Assembly (NCBI GenBank): GCA_017886205.1
Contig: JAFNEO010000012.1
Location: 299,207 to 331,766 of the forward strand
Source of the DNA: Candidatus Aminicenantota bacterium
GTDB lineage: Bacteria; Acidobacteriota; Aminicenantia; Aminicenantales; UBA8522
Direction: 5' to 3'
DNA length: 32,560 bases
Shown here: positions 9,745 through 17,167 of the stretch, piece by piece
Layout of the letters: each line of letters opens with the position of its first letter
How positions within the stretch are numbered: the first letter of the stretch is position 1
Notes under the pieces: generated by a model
Database searches by the model: none
What the model saw: the letters and a program-made list of their open reading frames with translations, nothing else
What the model was told of the DNA's origin: nothing
Translations under genes and position numbers: made by a program

Positions 9745-10839
9745 ATGAACGTCTTCGTTACCACCTGCTCCATGAATAAGATCGAGGGCGGAAAGGACTA
9801 TTCATATTATGGATGGCGCAACGAGAGACGGGCGGACCTTCTGCAAAGGAGACGAAAAGTCCTGGAAATGATGCAGACAAAAGCCCTGAAGAGCAGCCTG
9901 AGACTCCCGGTTGAAGGTCCTGATTTTGGGGCTACTGCGGAAGGCGGCCAGTATCTCCCGGCAAGAAAAAGATACAACGAAGGATCATTTATTAGGGGGC
10001 TGGTCGCCTCGGGAAGGAAGTTAATTGAGTGGGAAAAAACGAATTGCCTTTATTTTATCTCGGCTCTTTATGGGTTGGCGAATTCCAGGGAGCCTATTCA
10101 GAATTACGATCTGGACCTGCGCCAGCCCCTCTTGCAGGAGCTATGGAAAGGCAAGGATATCCTTACAGAAGCTTTATTGCGCGATCTTAGAGACCTTAGG
10201 CGAGTGTGTAATGTCATCGACTGCTGTGCGAACGATAACTACGCGTCCATGATCGATTGGGCGAGGTTGAGTGAGGCTGGCCATGAAGTCCGTCATGTCG
10301 TGAGAAACGGAGAATTTACATCGAGCCAGACCCGCTGGACAGCGGGGCACTTAGCTGGAGACAAGCGTGACCGACTATTGGATCTTGTGCAATACAAAGA
10401 ATGCCGGTATACGGCGGATAATGGGAGCATCACATTATCAAAGGAAATTCCGGCAGTACCGCAGGCTCCGCCATCGAAGCCTCCCTCAGAGGAAATCTCT
10501 AGTCAAGATATTGGCCGTCCCAGCGTCGCGGTCGCCTTCCATCGTTTTTCACAGAAGGAATCGTTCATGACGCATGCGAGGAAATGCGGATGGCTTGGTT
10601 TCGTCAATTTTGAGTTTATCAACAATTTGAGCAAAGAAGCGCTTGAAAAGCTGGACAAGCATGGATTTAAGACCCTGATCATCCACATCGATGATACCCA
10701 CCCTAATCTTCAAAAGGCGTACAAGACTCAAACTACCGTCCTTAAGGCGGGCTTGCCTGAAGGCTGGACGTTCCGGAAGGTCAGGAAAGAACGATACTCG
10801 GATATTCAATTCGAGCTTAAGGTAGGTTTTAAGAATTAA
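9745..10839 (+). CDS. YaaA / DUF6884-like protein (third of the three-gene set)
   Basis: 364 aa, starting 16 bp after the preceding gene. The N-terminal ~200 residues show the layout of the YaaA/DUF6884 fold: a first strand ending in TTCSMNK (6-12), then a later strand and loop YFISALYGLANSREPIQNYD (about 103-122), equivalent to the family's 'SAkYGLl.p...i.pYd' block. DUF6884-like domains often accompany DNA-modification or phage-related genes, where they are suspected nucleotide- or base-processing enzymes. YaaA itself binds DNA and controls intracellular iron under peroxide stress. A proline-rich linker (about 235-255) joins a C-terminal domain of ~105 residues that I do not recognise. The assignment rests on the motif pattern and is moderate; the C-terminal domain is unassigned. 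Confidence 0.6.
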   Translation: MNVFVTTCSMNKIEGGKDYSYYGWRNERRADLLQRRRKVLEMMQTKALKSSLRLPVEGPDFGATAEGGQYLPARKRYNEGSFIRGLVASGRKLIEWEKTNCLYFISALYGLANSREPIQNYDLDLRQPLLQELWKGKDILTEALLRDLRDLRRVCNVIDCCANDNYASMIDWARLSEAGHEVRHVVRNGEFTSSQTRWTAGHLAGDKRDRLLDLVQYKECRYTADNGSITLSKEIPAVPQAPPSKPPSEEISSQDIGRPSVAVAFHRFSQKESFMTHARKCGWLGFVNFEFINNLSKEALEKLDKHGFKTLIIHIDDTHPNLQKAYKTQTTVLKAGLPEGWTFRKVRKERYSDIQFELKVGFKN

Positions 10840-10904
10840 GCAAGAAGCGCTATGAACGCTCATCTCTATATTATGCAAAGACAAAGACAATGGGCTAAAC
10901 GGCG

Positions 10905-10933
10905 GCGCGCTGGCTATCTAATTCGTTAGCTGC
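10905..10933 (+). other. attC-like right half-site (cassette boundary A)
   Basis: GCGCGCT (10905-10911), then 13 nt, then GTTAGCTGC (10925-10933), immediately before a single-gene unit. The same GCGCGCT...(G/A)TTAGCTGC arrangement, with 12 nt between, closes the next boundary at 11561-11588. The terminal box is the exact reverse complement of GCAGCTAAC at 12285-12293. This box geometry resembles the conserved ends of integron attC sites. No complete left arm was found here. Confidence 0.4.
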
Positions 10934-10960
10934 ATAAGCCTTAAATAGGGGAGACCAGAA

Positions 10961-11584
10961 GTGAGAATAGCAATCCTCGGCTGGGGGTCCCTTTTGTGGG
11001 AAAGAGGTCACGAGTTCGATAAATGGCACGGACCATGGAAGTACGATGGGCCTATTCTAAACATCGAATTCTCTCGAATATCCGAGAGTCGGATGGGAGC
11101 CTTAACCCTTGTGATTGATCCAGACCACGGGTCTCCGACTACGGTTGCCTGGTGCATCAGCAGGCGGCAGAAAGCAGAGGAGGCAATTTGTGATCTTCGC
11201 TGCCGTGAGCGCACCACTATCGAGAACATCGGCCAGGTTTTCATCGCCAGTCGAGGTGAAAAAAAGATTAACATTCCAAAGGATCCTATACTCGCCTGGG
11301 CGAGGAAGAAAAAGCTTGATGTTATTGTGTGGACCGCTCTGAGGAGCAATTTTGCAGAGAAGGCTAGAAAGCCCTTCTCTCTTGAGGCAGTTATCTCGTA
11401 TGTGAATATGCTGCCACCTGAAGGGAAGGCAAATGCTGCGGAATATATATGGCGTGCCCCGAACTTTGTTCAGACCCCAGTCCGCTTTGCACTTCAACAG
11501 GAACCATGGTTTCCCATTAGGGCAGCTAGCCCGTCACTCCACCGGACGCGCCGAAAAGCCGCGCGCTTCCGAGTTGCCCATTAG
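10961..11584 (+). CDS. Gamma-glutamylcyclotransferase-like protein
   Basis: 207 aa starting at GTG with AGGGGAGA about 8 nt upstream. The N-terminus ILGWGSLLW (residues 4-12) matches the phosphate/substrate loop (YGSL-type) of the GGCT superfamily. It is followed by the FSRIS and LTLVIDPD blocks usual in the uncharacterised bacterial branch of that family. GGCT enzymes release 5-oxoproline from gamma-glutamyl substrates, but many homologues have unknown substrates; I did not confidently locate the catalytic glutamate. The last ~20 residues are encoded by the attC-like palindrome at 11521-11589, and the stop (11582-11584) lies inside its right terminal box, as is common for integron cassette genes. 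It is likely an independent one-gene cassette. Confidence 0.65.
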   Translation: MRIAILGWGSLLWERGHEFDKWHGPWKYDGPILNIEFSRISESRMGALTLVIDPDHGSPTTVAWCISRRQKAEEAICDLRCRERTTIENIGQVFIASRGEKKINIPKDPILAWARKKKLDVIVWTALRSNFAEKARKPFSLEAVISYVNMLPPEGKANAAEYIWRAPNFVQTPVRFALQQEPWFPIRAASPSLHRTRRKAARFRVAH

Positions 11585-11589
11585 CTGCC
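11521..11589 (+). other. attC-like imperfect palindrome (cassette boundary B)
   Basis: The 69-bp segment begins with GGCAGCTA (11521-11528) and ends with its reverse complement TAGCTGCC (11582-11589). Inside, ACT/AGT, CGGA/TCCG and GCGC/GCGC pairs give an imperfect hairpin with unpaired bases, the shape recognised by integron integrases. It lies exactly between two same-direction single genes. The size and the stop codon inside the terminal box fit an attC site. No intI gene is in the window. Confidence 0.5.
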
Positions 11590-11599
11590 GAGAATCCGC

Positions 11600-12292
11600 A
11601 TGGCTCAGGAATCTATCCGGTTCGGTGTTGTCGACGGCCACGGACACCGCGCTTCTACTTGGAAGTGCTGGGCGCAGATTGGCTCAGGAAAGAACGATGT
11701 CTACCTTGCCAGTCGAAGGCTGGGCGGAGTCCTGAAGGCGAGTTTCCACACGTCCGGCGCTTGGCACATCGCCTTCGATTCGAAAGCGTTCCCTTCACTA
11801 TTCGAGGAAACCGACACGCCACTCTCGCGTTTTGCGATGAAGTGGACTCGACCGCCAGAGCTATCACCTGGCGTCCTCCTTCCATGTCGAATCCTGGTTC
11901 CCTGGCATGCGCCCACGGTGGATGACCCAGCACCCGATCCCAATGTTACGTGGATTCAAACCGCACCTCATGGCAAGGCACTCGAATTCGCGGTTATCTT
12001 CACTTCACCAACAACGTCAGTGACGGAATGGCCTGCCCGAAGGTCAATGAAGACCGAGTTGGTGGGCCAGCTGACTCTCGACTCAGGCGGTGGCGTATGG
12101 ATCGTATATCACGTTGTCGACTGGATGGATCCGCCGCCCATGACGGGCAAACCTCGCTTTGGAAAAGGCAAAAAAGCTGAAGATATCGAAGGCGAGGGAT
12201 TACGTATTCTTGCTTGGAAGCAAGAACCGGATGGCTCGATTGTTTTCTGTGATGCCCCCGCCAGGGCGCGGCGCAAGCCAATCAGCAGCTAA
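11600..12292 (+). CDS. Hypothetical cassette-borne protein
   Basis: 230 aa, soluble, with no signal peptide or membrane segment. The middle part (about 35-60) carries a beta-rich DVYLASRRLGGVLKASFH block reminiscent of uncharacterised environmental proteins, but I cannot name a family. No strong ribosome site precedes the ATG at 11600, which starts only 11 bp after the attC-like palindrome; short leaders are common in cassettes. Its TAA stop (12290-12292) lies within the GCAGCTAAC box at 12285-12293. The gene therefore occupies the full space between two boundary boxes. Function unknown. Confidence 0.6.
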   Translation: MAQESIRFGVVDGHGHRASTWKCWAQIGSGKNDVYLASRRLGGVLKASFHTSGAWHIAFDSKAFPSLFEETDTPLSRFAMKWTRPPELSPGVLLPCRILVPWHAPTVDDPAPDPNVTWIQTAPHGKALEFAVIFTSPTTSVTEWPARRSMKTELVGQLTLDSGGGVWIVYHVVDWMDPPPMTGKPRFGKGKKAEDIEGEGLRILAWKQEPDGSIVFCDAPARARRKPISS

Positions 12293-12293
12293 C
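12285..12293 (+). other. attC-like left terminal box (cassette boundary C)
   Basis: GCAGCTAAC overlaps the TAA stop of the preceding gene and is the exact reverse complement of the box at 10925-10933. I found no matching GTTAG-type right arm in the next 120 bp, so the site is incomplete or decayed. Confidence 0.35.
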
Positions 12294-12412
12294 ATGGCAG
12301 TCGAGCAGACCTCTGCACAGCGGGCTCTAGCCCTCTATTCGCGGCCACTCATCGCAGCCGTTCGAAAGATAAGCATTCCGTTTTCCGCTCCGCTGGCCAG
12401 ATAGATATTCAT

Positions 12413-12652
12413 GTGCCAATTTTGCCTCACCCCATCGCCAGGGATGATAAATCGCGGCGTGATCAGCTGAATATCGAAGGACTTGTGAGTGGTGAACTGG
12501 CACGGTTTAAGCCCCGATCTGATCCAAATTGGCACCGGAGTACAAGAAATTGGGGGTGGCTGAGCTGGCAAGCCATAAGAGATTTTTGTGAAGCGAATGA
12601 TCTTGAGAATACACTCCGTAATTTCGAGCATAATGATGGGCAGATCCATTAA
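12413..12652 (+). CDS. Small hypothetical ORF, doubtful
   Basis: 79 codons from a GTG at 12413. The protein is rich in Trp, Arg and Asn (for example NWGWLSWQAI) and matches nothing I recognise. There is no convincing ribosome site. It lies between the last attC-like box and a broken ImmA/IrrE gene and overlaps the first bases of that relic. It may be a decayed cassette gene or a chance frame; a 104-codon frame on the opposite strand (12335-12649) is equally unsupported. Confidence 0.2.
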   Translation: MPILPHPIARDDKSRRDQLNIEGLVSGELARFKPRSDPNWHRSTRNWGWLSWQAIRDFCEANDLENTLRNFEHNDGQIH

Positions 12653-13337
12653 TTGGGGGGAAGGTCGACCTCGTCCAAGTCCGCTTCAGAGAGCTGGGAA
12701 AACTCTCCGCGAAAACCGCCGTTGCCCTTAGGCTCAGGGTCGCGGACTATGTCAGGCGGTGCCTCGAAATTGAGTCCGCGCTGGGGATCCAGCATGCCTT
12801 CGAGAACCCACTGGCCGGCCGCGCGGTCCGGAGCGCCGCTGACGTCGAAACCGCCGCCTTCGATATCCGCCGGGCCTGGGACCTTGACTCCGGCCCGGTG
12901 ACAAACGTCCTCGGGCTCCTAGAGGAGAAGGGGACCCGGGTCTTCGAACTGCGCGGCATCGAAGGGTTTGAGGGTCTCTCGGGGAATTACGGAACTGTCG
13001 CGTTCGTCACGGTCAACCGCGATTTCCCGGACGACCGGGTGAGGTTCACGGCCGCCCACGAACTCGGGCACCTCCTCTGCGGCTTCCCGGAGAGGGAGAG
13101 GCCCGCTCGCTCGGCCTCGTGACGGAGAGACAGGTGCGCAATTTCCGCGAGACGATCAGGGCGAACGGATGGCTCGTCACCGAGCCGGTGGAGTACCGGG
13201 GGAACGAGCAGGCCGTGAGGCTGAGGCGGCTTCTGAGCTACGCCGTGGCCGAGAGGATCATCGTTCCGGAGCGCGCCGCGGCGCTGGCCGGCGTTTCCCC
13301 CAGGGAGTTCCTGAGCGAACCCGGAGAAATATTTTAA
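12643..13337 (+). pseudogene. ImmA/IrrE-family metallopeptidase (XRE-COG2856 type), 5'-truncated with internal deletion
   Basis: The frame is open from 12643 without a plausible start and reads through the typical middle of XRE-ImmA proteins (VDLVQVRFRELGKL..., then VETAAFDIRRAWDLDSGP). It reaches the zinc-peptidase motif HELGH within RFTAAHELGHLL (13048-13080). It stops at 13120-13122. The C-terminal tail of the same family continues in another frame from about 13090 (ARSLGLVTERQV..., to 13337). The family's intervening segment (FA..F.LP, LK..yGiS) is missing. The gene has therefore lost its N-terminal HTH and an internal block, with a frameshift at the join. Intact homologues cleave repressors or act as antitoxins or regulators. 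A second relic of the tail lies at 19183-19368. Confidence 0.75.
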
Positions 13338-13354
13338 GTTCGGGAATCTGATTT

Positions 13355-13594
13355 TTACCTGAGAAGAGCAGAAACGGAAATATCCTCGTCCAGATCCGGC
13401 CAGTGAATTCCGATTCCCTTGCCGATCAGGCGCCAATTTCTTCTCTGCTTCGGCGAGGCTTCCTTGAGCCTGGGGAACCATCCAAGAGGCACGCTGATTT
13501 CCCTCCCGTCTTTGAGGCCGACGCATATCTTTTCCTTTGAGAACCGGACATCAATTGCCATTGATGCCTTTGCCTTATGAACCGAAGTGCGCAT
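13355..13594 (-). CDS. DUF2442 domain protein
   Basis: 79 aa. The pattern DGREISVPLGWFPRL followed by GIGIHWPDLDEDISV is diagnostic of DUF2442. These small proteins are usually encoded directly after a DUF4160 protein, and the pair is regarded as TA-like. Here the start (13594) overlaps the end of the DUF4160 remnant by 20 bp, which suggests translational coupling. An internal ATG 12 codons later (MAIDVRF) is the alternative start. No function has been demonstrated for the family that I know of. The partner is damaged, so expression may be impaired. Confidence 0.8.
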   Translation of the reverse strand: MRTSVHKAKASMAIDVRFSKEKICVGLKDGREISVPLGWFPRLKEASPKQRRNWRLIGKGIGIHWPDLDEDISVSALLR

Positions 13595-13805
13595 CCCAAC
13601 TCGCTTTAAGAAGCAGCATATTTTCCTGGATCAGCCTTCGAATTTCACTCAACTCAATATTTTTATACCCGACTGACTTCGCCAGGTCAAGAGGCTCCAG
13701 CCAGAACTTGGCATAGTTATCGTCTGATTCGACGTGTACGAAATTCGGGGGACACGCACAATGGAAATCGGTAACACGCACCAAATTCCAGAGAATTTGG
13801 AGCAT
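13575..13805 (-). pseudogene. DUF4160 protein with N-terminus replaced by a palindromic repeat
   Basis: The C-terminal ~55 residues (VHVESDDNYAKFWLEPLDLA..., ending before 13575) match DUF4160, whose members normally begin with about 20 residues leading to PPHxHV. Here the sequence upstream of VHV (from 13741 on) is the repeat at 13741-13852. The frame merely runs on through that repeat to a chance ATG at 13805, giving PPNF-VHV. The family's N-terminal strand is missing. The repeat junction falls exactly at the HVHV motif, so insertion of the repeat (or deletion up to it) broke the gene. The partner DUF2442 gene follows directly. Confidence 0.65.
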
Positions 13806-13852
13806 GTCACCGATTTCAGGACATGTCCCCGAATTTCCTGTCCCCGAATTTC
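13741..13852. repeat. Nested palindromic repeat (REP-like), copy 1
   Basis: The outer arms GGGGGACA and TGTCCCC enclose a complete second hairpin: GGTAACA-cgca-CCAAATTC-caga-GAATTTGG-agca-TGTCACC. Both are members of the hairpin family found throughout 13.7-28.7 kb. A further TGTCCCCGAATTTC-like end follows. The copy sits at the broken 5' end of the DUF4160 gene. Confidence 0.8.
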
Positions 13853-13943
13853 TCCAGTGCCTTTATTGACGGGGCGGCTTTTCTTTTTATAGTATTAACG
13901 ATGCAGGAGTGGAAAAAGCACATTTTTCAAGGAGGGATCTGAA

Positions 13944-15842
13944 ATGAAATCTCCCCACAAGGCCGTTATTTTGACGATCGGCCTGCTTATCTGCTTGGGG
14001 ACCTTGCCCGCTCCCCAGGAAGATACCTTCGAATCTCTGAAATCAATCGCTGTTATTGAGCAGAAAGTCATGGTGCCCATGCGCGACGGGGTTAGGCTGG
14101 CCACGGATATCTACCGTCCCAAAACAGACAAGCCTGTTCCGGTCATTTTATCCAAGACTCCCTATAACTTTAATTCCTGGGGGGACGGAAAACTCAATAA
14201 GCAAGGCTTCCAGCAAGCTTTGAGAACCGTCAAGCGCGGTTACGCCTACGTGGTCCAGAACGAACGCGGAAGGTATTTCTCTGAAGGACAATGGGATATT
14301 CTGGGACCGCCGACAACCGACGGGTACGATGCCATTCAATGGCTGGCCGGGCAGCCCTGGTCGAACGGCAAGGTCGGGTTGATCGGGTGTTCCTCTTCAG
14401 CCGAGTGGCAGATGGCCGTTGCGGCTCTGGACCCTCCGGGTCTTGCCGCCATGGTGCCCATGGGATTCGGCGCGGGTATCGGACGCGTGGGGGAATTCTA
14501 CGAACAAGGTAACTTTTACCGCGGCGGCGTTCACCAGATGTTGATGACCGCCTGGCTTTACGACTACGGCTTTATCCAGACCTTTAAGCATCGGCCGACC
14601 TTTCCTCCGGATATGTCACGGGAAGAACTGGAGCGGATCTCCCGGTATTTTGATCTGGCGGCCGAGATTCCGGAAGTGGACTGGTCTAAAGCGCTCCGGC
14701 ATTTGCCCCTGATGGATATCATTAAGAACTTGGACGGGCCGAAAAGCGTCTATGAGGAAATGATCCAGCGGAAGCCGAATGACCCCGCCTGGTACAAGGG
14801 CGGCCTGTACCATGATGACATGCCCTTCGGCGCGCCCGCTTTATGGCTCATCTCCTGGTTCGATATCTCGATCAGTCCCAATCTGGCTTTGGTCAATCAT
14901 ATCCGCTCGAGCGCCAAAGATCCGGAAGTGGCTGATCATCAGTTCGCGGTCATCGCCCCGGCAACCCATTGTGCCTTCTTCGGGGGAAGCGAAGAGATGA
15001 TGGTCGGCGAACTCAATGTCGGAGATGCGCGGTTCGACTACGAGGGGCTCATCTTTAAGTGGTTTGACTACTGGCTGAAGGGAGAGAAAAACGGAGTCGT
15101 CAAAGAAACACCCAAATTCCAATATTACACCATGGGTCTCAACAAATGGCAGTCCGCCGAGACCTGGCCGCCGGCAAATGAGGAGATGGCGATTTTTTAT
15201 CTGACCAGCAAGGGAAACGCCAACAGCGTCTTCGGGGACGGAAAGCTCACCCCGAATCGTCCGGGTTCAGAGGACAAGCCGGATGCGTTTACCTATGATC
15301 CGGACTATCCCGTCCCCGTGCACGGGGGTGGGTTTTGCTGCATGGGCAGTGAGTACAAGGCGGGGTCTTTTGATCAGCGGCCGATAGAAGTGCGTAACGA
15401 TGTCCTCGTTTATTCCACCGATCCTTTGAAGGAAGGCGTTGAAATAAGTGGGCCGGTCGAGATCACGCTTTATGTATCCTCGGATGCCAAGGACACGGAC
15501 TTCACTGTCAAGCTGGTGGACGTTTATCCTGACAGAAAGGCCTATAATCTGGATGAAACCATCCAGCGGGTCCGCTATAGGGAAGGCTATGAAAAAGAGG
15601 TCTTTATGGAAAGAGGGAAGGTCTACAAGGTCCCGGTCAGCCCCATGTCGACAAGCAACTATTTTGCACCAGGGCATCGCCTTCGCATAGAGGTCTCGAG
15701 CAGCAACTTCCCCAGGTTCGAGCGCAACCTGAACACGGGCGGTCACAATTATGATGAGGCGGTGGGTATCGTTGCCCACAACAAAGTTCACCATTCAAAA
15801 GTCCACCCCTCCCAGATCAGGATGTCGATCGTCAAGCGCTGA
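13944..15842 (+). CDS. CocE/NonD-family hydrolase (X-Pro dipeptidyl-peptidase-like), probably secreted
   Basis: 632 aa, with GGAGG (13930-13934) 9 nt before the ATG. Residues 1-24 look like a signal peptide: a basic start, then [17 protein letters not shown]. The mature protein has the alpha/beta-hydrolase domain of S15/CocE esterases: [14 protein letters not shown] (about 48-61), nucleophile Ser150 in GCSSSA, Asp307 in SWFDIS and His342 in PATHCAF. The first motif departs from the usual GxSYxG. The C-terminal jelly-roll domain (about 410-620) is present, giving full family length. Relatives hydrolyse acyl ester or amide bonds of peptides or small esters; the substrate here is unknown. It is a stand-alone gene between repeats and has no link to the neighbouring TA modules. 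Confidence 0.88.
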   Translation: MKSPHKAVILTIGLLICLGTLPAPQEDTFESLKSIAVIEQKVMVPMRDGVRLATDIYRPKTDKPVPVILSKTPYNFNSWGDGKLNKQGFQQALRTVKRGYAYVVQNERGRYFSEGQWDILGPPTTDGYDAIQWLAGQPWSNGKVGLIGCSSSAEWQMAVAALDPPGLAAMVPMGFGAGIGRVGEFYEQGNFYRGGVHQMLMTAWLYDYGFIQTFKHRPTFPPDMSREELERISRYFDLAAEIPEVDWSKALRHLPLMDIIKNLDGPKSVYEEMIQRKPNDPAWYKGGLYHDDMPFGAPALWLISWFDISISPNLALVNHIRSSAKDPEVADHQFAVIAPATHCAFFGGSEEMMVGELNVGDARFDYEGLIFKWFDYWLKGEKNGVVKETPKFQYYTMGLNKWQSAETWPPANEEMAIFYLTSKGNANSVFGDGKLTPNRPGSEDKPDAFTYDPDYPVPVHGGGFCCMGSEYKAGSFDQRPIEVRNDVLVYSTDPLKEGVEISGPVEITLYVSSDAKDTDFTVKLVDVYPDRKAYNLDETIQRVRYREGYEKEVFMERGKVYKVPVSPMSTSNYFAPGHRLRIEVSSSNFPRFERNLNTGGHNYDEAVGIVAHNKVHHSKVHPSQIRMSIVKR

Positions 15843-15861
15843 CCTATCTTAGAATCCTGAG

Positions 15862-15942
15862 AAATTAGGGGACACGATCCGAATAACGAAATTCTGGTGA
15901 CACGAACCAAATTCCAGAGAATTGGGTCATGTCCCCGAATTT
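15862..15942. repeat. Compound REP-like repeat, copy 2
   Basis: A GGGGACACGATCCGAAT left half is followed by a second left arm GGTGACACGAACC, then AAATTC-caga-GAATTGGG and the right arm TGTCCCCGAATTTC. It is a hybrid of the GGGGACA and GGTGACA subtypes and shares its left composite structure with copy 6 (22210-22315). Confidence 0.75.
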
Positions 15943-15955
15943 CCGAGGCGTCCGT

Positions 15956-16555
15956 TCAGTGCCCTCCGACAACCTTGTAGCCCTCGTCCTTCAGCTTCCG
16001 GGCCCACCTTTTCTCGGCGGCCTTCGAGGAGGCTCCGTCGAAATACCTGATTTCAGGGGCCAGGTCCATGCGCAGGCGTGTGCCGTACTTACGGACCGAT
16101 CGCGAGTAGAGCCGGCCGCGCTTGTTCCTCTTTCCCTTGATGTGCTCCGTGTATCGTGCTTCGGGTGTCTTGGAGGTTTCGCCGACATACACAAACCCTT
16201 TCCCGGGATCCTTGCAGCCCTTCGGATCCATCTCGATCACATAGACCGTCCAGACCCTCGTATCGCGGTTGACCGTGTATCCTTCGCTGTTGAGACACCG
16301 GATGGCCATCCGGCATTCCAGCCTGGCGTCGTCCCGGCTAAGGAAGGGACCGGAGACGAGATCGCCTCGCAGCCTGACCAAATGCCCCTGTAGCCAGGCC
16401 GGGCCATGGCCTGTTTTGAGCCTATCATACCTCGTCGCCGGTTCTTCGATCGTGAGGCCCACGTAGAGATTGGGCTTATCGAGGTCGCGACGCGGGACGA
16501 TGTCATCGAGCTCGACCACAAGAACCCAATTCCTCGGGCGCCCAAGTCTTCTCAT
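15956..16555 (-). CDS. Tandem GIY-YIG-like nuclease-fold protein
   Basis: 199 aa; start ATG at 16555 with GAAGGA 9 nt upstream. The second half has a GIY-YIG layout: VYVIEM (104-109), VYVGET (122-127), Arg134 in the TPEARYTEH helix, and Glu181 in the final AAEKRWARKLKDEGYKV helix. The first half repeats the same plan: WVLVVEL (10-16), LYVGLT (30-35), Arg42 in EPATRYDRLK, and Glu80 in ARLECRMAIRCLNSEGYTV. It thus appears to be two copies of one GIY-YIG domain. Such nucleases cut DNA in repair, restriction or homing elements; the canonical first tyrosines are partly substituted in repeat 1. Repeats flank it on both sides (15862-15942, 16671-16739), so it may have travelled with them. No partner gene is evident. 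Confidence 0.65.
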   Translation of the reverse strand: MRRLGRPRNWVLVVELDDIVPRRDLDKPNLYVGLTIEEPATRYDRLKTGHGPAWLQGHLVRLRGDLVSGPFLSRDDARLECRMAIRCLNSEGYTVNRDTRVWTVYVIEMDPKGCKDPGKGFVYVGETSKTPEARYTEHIKGKRNKRGRLYSRSVRKYGTRLRMDLAPEIRYFDGASSKAAEKRWARKLKDEGYKVVGGH

Positions 16556-16670
16556 CTGTTCGGTTCCTTCTCAAAACCGTATCATCGGCCGGGAGCTGCC
16601 GCCGGTTCTTCCTGCTCCCATCGTTGGGGATGTTAAATCGCCGTGTCGCCGGGTGTCAAGGTGAGGGAGA

Positions 16671-16739
16671 GAATTAGGGGGACACGATCCGAATTCAAGA
16701 GAATTCAGTCATGTCCCCGAATTTCGGTCATGTCCCCGA
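16671..16739. repeat. REP-like repeat, copy 3
   Basis: GGGGACA-cgat-CCGAATTC-aaga-GAATTCAG-tca-TGTCCCC with flanking AATT/GAATTT arms, plus an extra TGTCCCCGAT right end. It lies 14 bp from the premature stop of the truncated hicA. Confidence 0.8.
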
Positions 16740-16753
16740 TGATAAAAGATTGG

Positions 16754-16843
16754 CTATTTGCTTAGGTCGGCTGCTTTAAGCCGGGCGACTTTCAAGAAAT
16801 GCCTCAGAAGTCCAACGAGTTCCCTTCCTGAAACTTCCTTCAT
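16754..16843 (-). pseudogene. hicA: Truncated HicA toxin gene
   Basis: The ATG (16843-16841) overlaps the TGA of hicB in an ATGA arrangement. It encodes MKEVSGRELVGLLRHF, which matches the HicA N-terminus (vtGrEll..L...F). The frame then leaves the family pattern and stops after 29 residues. The usual central GSHxxx strand with the catalytic histidine is absent. Copy 3 of the palindromic repeat begins 14 bp past the stop, so the toxin was probably lost through insertion or deletion at the repeat. The residual peptide should be inactive, because HicA needs its histidine to cleave mRNA. Confidence 0.6.
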
Positions 16844-17061
16844 ATAGCAATTTCCATGACTTGGTCATCTTTTTTTAGGCGGATAGATTTGATGCCTACC
16901 GATAAGCAGGCTTCTACTGCTTCGCGGACGTTCTTTAAAAGCTCCTCAATCGTTTCGGCTTGAGTTGCACACCCCGGAACCGAAGGGACTTCCGCCCAGT
17001 ATCCCCCTTCCTCAGCTTTGTGAATAATGACTTTTAGTTTCATCGGCATTTTCCTTTTCAT
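16840..17061 (-). CDS. hicB: HicB-family antitoxin
   Basis: 73 aa. The start was chosen at 17061 because AGGA sits 7 nt upstream; an ATG six codons later is an alternative. The sequence KVIIHKAEEGGYWAEVPSVP followed by the GC.TQ.ET.EE block is the classic HicB partial RNase-H-like fold (about 8-55). There is no C-terminal HTH or RHH domain, so this is the short HicB form. The order is hicB then hicA, opposite to the E. coli order. The following hicA is truncated, leaving an orphan antitoxin. HicB normally masks HicA by covering its active-site histidine. Confidence 0.85.
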   Translation of the reverse strand: MKRKMPMKLKVIIHKAEEGGYWAEVPSVPGCATQAETIEELLKNVREAVEACLSVGIKSIRLKKDDQVMEIAI

Positions 17062-17167
17062 TGTTAATCCTTTCAAATTATACCGACGAATTAAAAGCGT
17101 TTCAAATAAAGAAGACGTCCCGAGTCTCACGGATTTCTCAGGAAGCAAATCGCGAGCTGGACGGGAG

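Noticed and set aside
11100..11500. Several overlapping frames on both strands
   Set aside because: The GGCT-like gene on the plus strand has the only recognisable motif and a ribosome site.
15267..15794. 175-codon open frame on the minus strand
   Set aside because: It lies antisense within the CocE-like hydrolase, has no family pattern and no ribosome site.
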